Assembly (NCBI RefSeq): GCF_900163625.1
Contig: NZ_FUIE01000036.1
Coordinates: 1-64,000, forward strand
DNA length: 64,000 nucleotides
Direction of reading: 5' to 3'
DNA from: Brevundimonas diminuta 3F5N
GTDB lineage: Bacteria > Pseudomonadota > Alphaproteobacteria > Caulobacterales > Caulobacteraceae
A model generated the notes under the pieces. That model was not told the origin of the DNA, made no database searches, and saw only the letters and a program-made list of their open reading frames with translations. Shown one piece after another: positions 61,916 through 64,000 of this stretch. Numbering within the stretch: the stretch's first letter is position 1; each line of letters starts with the position of its first letter. A program made the position numbers and the translations under genes.

Positions 61916-62368
61916 TCAGCCCTGCCAGTTGCCGATGTCGGCGTCATTCCCCTCGCCCCCTTCCTGGCCGTCGGCGCCGAAGGACCAGATGTCAAACTGG
62001 CCTCCGTGGGCGCTAAGGCGACGGTACTGATAGGGATTGCCCCACGGGTCTTCCGGCAGGCGGCGCACATAGCCGCCCTGGCGATAACGTTCCGGCCGCG
62101 CCAGATCGGCGGGCGGCGCGGTCAGGGCCTTCAGCCCCTGCTGGTCCGTCGGGAAGGTCAGGTTGTCGAGGCGATAGGTCTCCACCGCCTGCTCCAGCAC
62201 CGAGATGTCGGCCCGCGCCTTGCCGACCATGGCCTTGTCCTGACTGGGCAGAACATTGATCGCCACCACCGTCGCCAACAGGCCGATGATGACGATCACG
62301 ACCATCAGTTCGACAAGGGTGAAGCCCTGACGTTTCTGATGTTTATCCTGAGTATCTTCGCTACGCAT
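61916..62368 (-). CDS. gspG: Type II secretion system major pseudopilin GspG
   Basis: A 150-residue major pseudopilin. GAGGAG lies before ATG 62368 (an in-frame ATG at 62383 lacks this). Leader MRSEDTQDKHQKRQG|FTLVELMVVIVIIGLLATVVAINV with Glu+5, then the GspG body (ISVLEQAVETYRLDNLTFPTDQQGLKALT, LPEDPWGNPYQYR) and the acidic calcium-binding end (FDIWSFGADGQEGGEGNDADIGNW). It is the best-conserved member of the set. Confidence 0.97.
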   Translation of the reverse strand: MRSEDTQDKHQKRQGFTLVELMVVIVIIGLLATVVAINVLPSQDKAMVGKARADISVLEQAVETYRLDNLTFPTDQQGLKALTAPPADLARPERYRQGGYVRRLPEDPWGNPYQYRRLSAHGGQFDIWSFGADGQEGGEGNDADIGNWQG

Positions 62369-62379
62369 GGAAGGTCTCC

Positions 62380-63594
62380 TCACCCCAGGGCCAGGGTGTT
62401 GATCTGAAGAATGGGAAGCAGGATCGACAGCACGATCACGGCGACGATCCCGCCCATGACCACGATGATCGCCGGCTCCAGCAGGCTGAGCATAACGGCG
62501 GTGAAGTTGGAGAATTCGCGCTCCAGATAGTCGGCTGCTCGCTCCAGCATGGGCTCCAGCCGACCGCTGCTTTCGCCGGAGGCGGTCATGTAGACGAGGA
62601 TGGGCGGGAAGACATCGGCGCGGCGCATGGCGGCCGACAGGCCCCCGCCTTCACGCACGGCCTCAGCCATCTGTTCGGTGGCGCGGCGCAGGGCGCGGTT
62701 GGAGACGGTGCGGGCGGTGATGGTCAGCCCCTCCAGCACCGGCAGGCCCGCCGCGATCATGATCGACAGGGTGCGGGCCATGCGCGCCCCGTGCAGGTCG
62801 CGCGTCAGCCGCCCGACCAGAGGCAGCCTGAGCACCCAGGCGTCCATCTTCAGCCGCACCGCCTCGCGCCGTCGCGCGATCAGCCCTGCGGCGACCACGG
62901 CCGCGAGCATCAACAGCATCAGCCAGCCCCAGTCGCGCATCAGGGCCGACAGACCGATGACCAGCCGCGTCAGCAGCGGCAGGGTCTGGCCCATGCTCTC
63001 GAACTGATCGACCACCTTGGGCACGATGTAGGTCATCATGGCGACGATGACGCCCAGCGCCACCACCGCCAGCACGCACGGATAGACCAGCGCCGTCAGC
63101 ACCTTGCCGCGCACCACCTCGTCCCGCTCCAGCCCGTCGGCCAGCCGTTCGAGAATGGGTTGCAGCGCGCCTGACTGCTCGCCCGCCGCCGTCATGGCGC
63201 GATACAGCGGCGGAAAGGCCGCGCCCTGCTGGCCCATGGCGTCAGACAGGCGCCGCCCCTCGATCACCCCGGCGTGGACGCCTTCCAGCACGCGGCGCAG
63301 GTTCGGCCGGTCGGCCTGAAGCATCAGGTTCCGCAACGCCTCCTCCAGCGGGGAGACGGAGATCAGCGTCGCCAGTTGCCGCGTCGTCAGCGCCAGCGCC
63401 TTGGGCGACAGCCGCCCGGCTTTGCCAGCCTTCGCCGACGTCGCGACCGTCCCCGAGCGACCGGGCGACAGTTGCAACGGCGCCAGCTGACGCTTCGCCA
63501 GCGCCTTGCGCGCAGCCGCCTCGTCGGCGGCGGTCACAGAGCCGCTGACCGTCCGCCCGGCCGCATCGGCGGCGATGTAGTCGAAGGCCCCCAT
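62380..63594 (-). CDS. gspF: Type II secretion system inner membrane protein GspF
   Basis: A 404-residue assembly-platform protein with two T2SSF domains (about 70-195 and 270-395) and three membrane helices (about 170-190, 220-240, 375-397). It starts MGAFDYIAADAAGRTVSGSVTAADEAAARKALAKRQLAPLQL. Motifs ALRNLMLQADRPNLRRVLEGV and FPPLYRAMTAAGEQSGAL repeat as FPPILVYMTASGESSGRLEPMLERAADYLE. Its ATG shares one base with the gspE stop. Confidence 0.96.
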   Translation of the reverse strand: MGAFDYIAADAAGRTVSGSVTAADEAAARKALAKRQLAPLQLSPGRSGTVATSAKAGKAGRLSPKALALTTRQLATLISVSPLEEALRNLMLQADRPNLRRVLEGVHAGVIEGRRLSDAMGQQGAAFPPLYRAMTAAGEQSGALQPILERLADGLERDEVVRGKVLTALVYPCVLAVVALGVIVAMMTYIVPKVVDQFESMGQTLPLLTRLVIGLSALMRDWGWLMLLMLAAVVAAGLIARRREAVRLKMDAWVLRLPLVGRLTRDLHGARMARTLSIMIAAGLPVLEGLTITARTVSNRALRRATEQMAEAVREGGGLSAAMRRADVFPPILVYMTASGESSGRLEPMLERAADYLEREFSNFTAVMLSLLEPAIIVVMGGIVAVIVLSILLPILQINTLALG

Positions 63595-64000
63595 CAGGCC
63601 GCGACCTCTTCGGCGGCGGTCTCCTGACGCGCCACGCGCAGGGCCTCCTCGACCGAAGTAACGCCTTCCAGCACCAGCGTCCGCGCCCGGTCGGCCAGCG
63701 TCCCGCCGCGCGCGAAGGCTGCGTCGAACACCGCGTCCTCATCGGCGCCCGAGGCGATCAGGCGGCGCACCTTCTCGTCCACCGTCAGCGTTTCATAAAG
63801 GCCGATGCGTCCGACATAGCCGGTCGAACCGCAGTCGGCGCAGCCATGCGGCCGCCAGACGCGCACGCCTTCCTCGGCGCCGATCAGCCGCGCCGTCGCC
63901 TTGTCCGCCATCTCCTCGATCCGGCAATGCGGGCACAGGCGCCGCACCAGCCGTTGCGCCACCACCAGCCGCAGGGTCGAGGCCAGCAGGAAGGGCTCGA
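63594..64000 (-). CDS. gspE: Type II secretion ATPase GspE, C-terminal part (cut by window edge)
   Basis: About 135 C-terminal residues of the cytoplasmic ATPase; the frame is open to the right edge. It reads LLASTLRLVVAQRLVRRLCPHC, then a second cysteine pair CADCGSTGYVGRIGLYE, forming the tetracysteine zinc element of GspE, and ends with the CTE helices. The Walker motifs lie outside the window. An internal GTG at 63965 is not the start. Upstream gspC and gspD are also outside. Confidence 0.95.
   Translation of the reverse strand, partial: EPFLLASTLRLVVAQRLVRRLCPHCRIEEMADKATARLIGAEEGVRVWRPHGCADCGSTGYVGRIGLYETLTVDEKVRRLIASGADEDAVFDAAFARGGTLADRARTLVLEGVTSVEEALRVARQETAAEEVAA

Overview
The window is GC-rich (roughly two-thirds G+C), densely coded DNA from an alphaproteobacterium. 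Caulobacteraceae is the likely family, and Brevundimonas would fit. This rests on several TonB-dependent receptors, the petABC bc1 operon, tandem M28 peptidases, a ScfR-type propionate regulator, a CHASE2/FecR/response-regulator triad and a type II secretion operon, all in a compact chromosomal background. I see no integrase, transposase, plasmid or phage structural module, CRISPR array, tRNA or rRNA. No gap between genes exceeds 300 bases.

Layout. 1-6.7 kb holds housekeeping genes (recN, bamD, prs, a lipoprotein, rplY, pth). 6.85-9.9 kb is a leftward pair of exported DUF4139 paralogues. 10.0-14.3 kb is a rightward DUF2946 / TonB receptor / PepSY / PCu(A)C cluster that reads as a copper-handling operon. 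14.4-20.9 kb carries ychF, metY behind a structured leader, two tandem secreted M28 peptidases and a lipoprotein. 21.0-23.7 kb is the bc1 complex operon. 23.9-35.8 kb is mixed: trmL, a DUF2726 protein, an M19 dipeptidase, hemF behind an FNR/FixK-like box, a hybrid histidine kinase with an N-terminal sensor, a glutamine amidotransferase-like protein, rlmJ, a small protein with a phage-associated domain, the kbl-tdh threonine pair and a MliC-DUF4232 lipoprotein. 35.9-41.0 kb has a Zur-box-controlled ZnuD-like zinc receptor followed by a large second receptor. 41.1-51.7 kb is a propionyl-CoA block: the pccB-pccA-mutA-scpA-mce operon, divergent scfR with two RamB-like operators between them, and mmsA. 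51.9-57.2 kb has a LysR regulator and a response regulator / LysM-FecR / CHASE2 kinase operon. 57.2 kb to the end is a lipoprotein and the leftward gspE-F-G-H-I-J-K-L-M operon, cut by the window edge inside gspE.

How the genes work together. mmsA makes propionyl-CoA during valine and thymine breakdown; PccAB, the epimerase and the two-subunit mutase carry propionyl-CoA to succinyl-CoA; ScfR probably senses acyl-CoA supply and acts through the TTTGCAAA boxes. The DUF2946, receptor, PepSY and PCu(A)C genes would move copper from the outer membrane to periplasmic oxidase assembly, and the bc1 genes and oxygen-responsive hemF belong to the same respiratory theme. The receptor at 35.9 kb adds zinc uptake. 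Non-coding highlights are three long inverted repeats that each sit between convergent genes, a 35-bp repeat fused into the pseudopilin leaders of the gsp operon, and a two-tier hairpin over the metY ribosome binding site.
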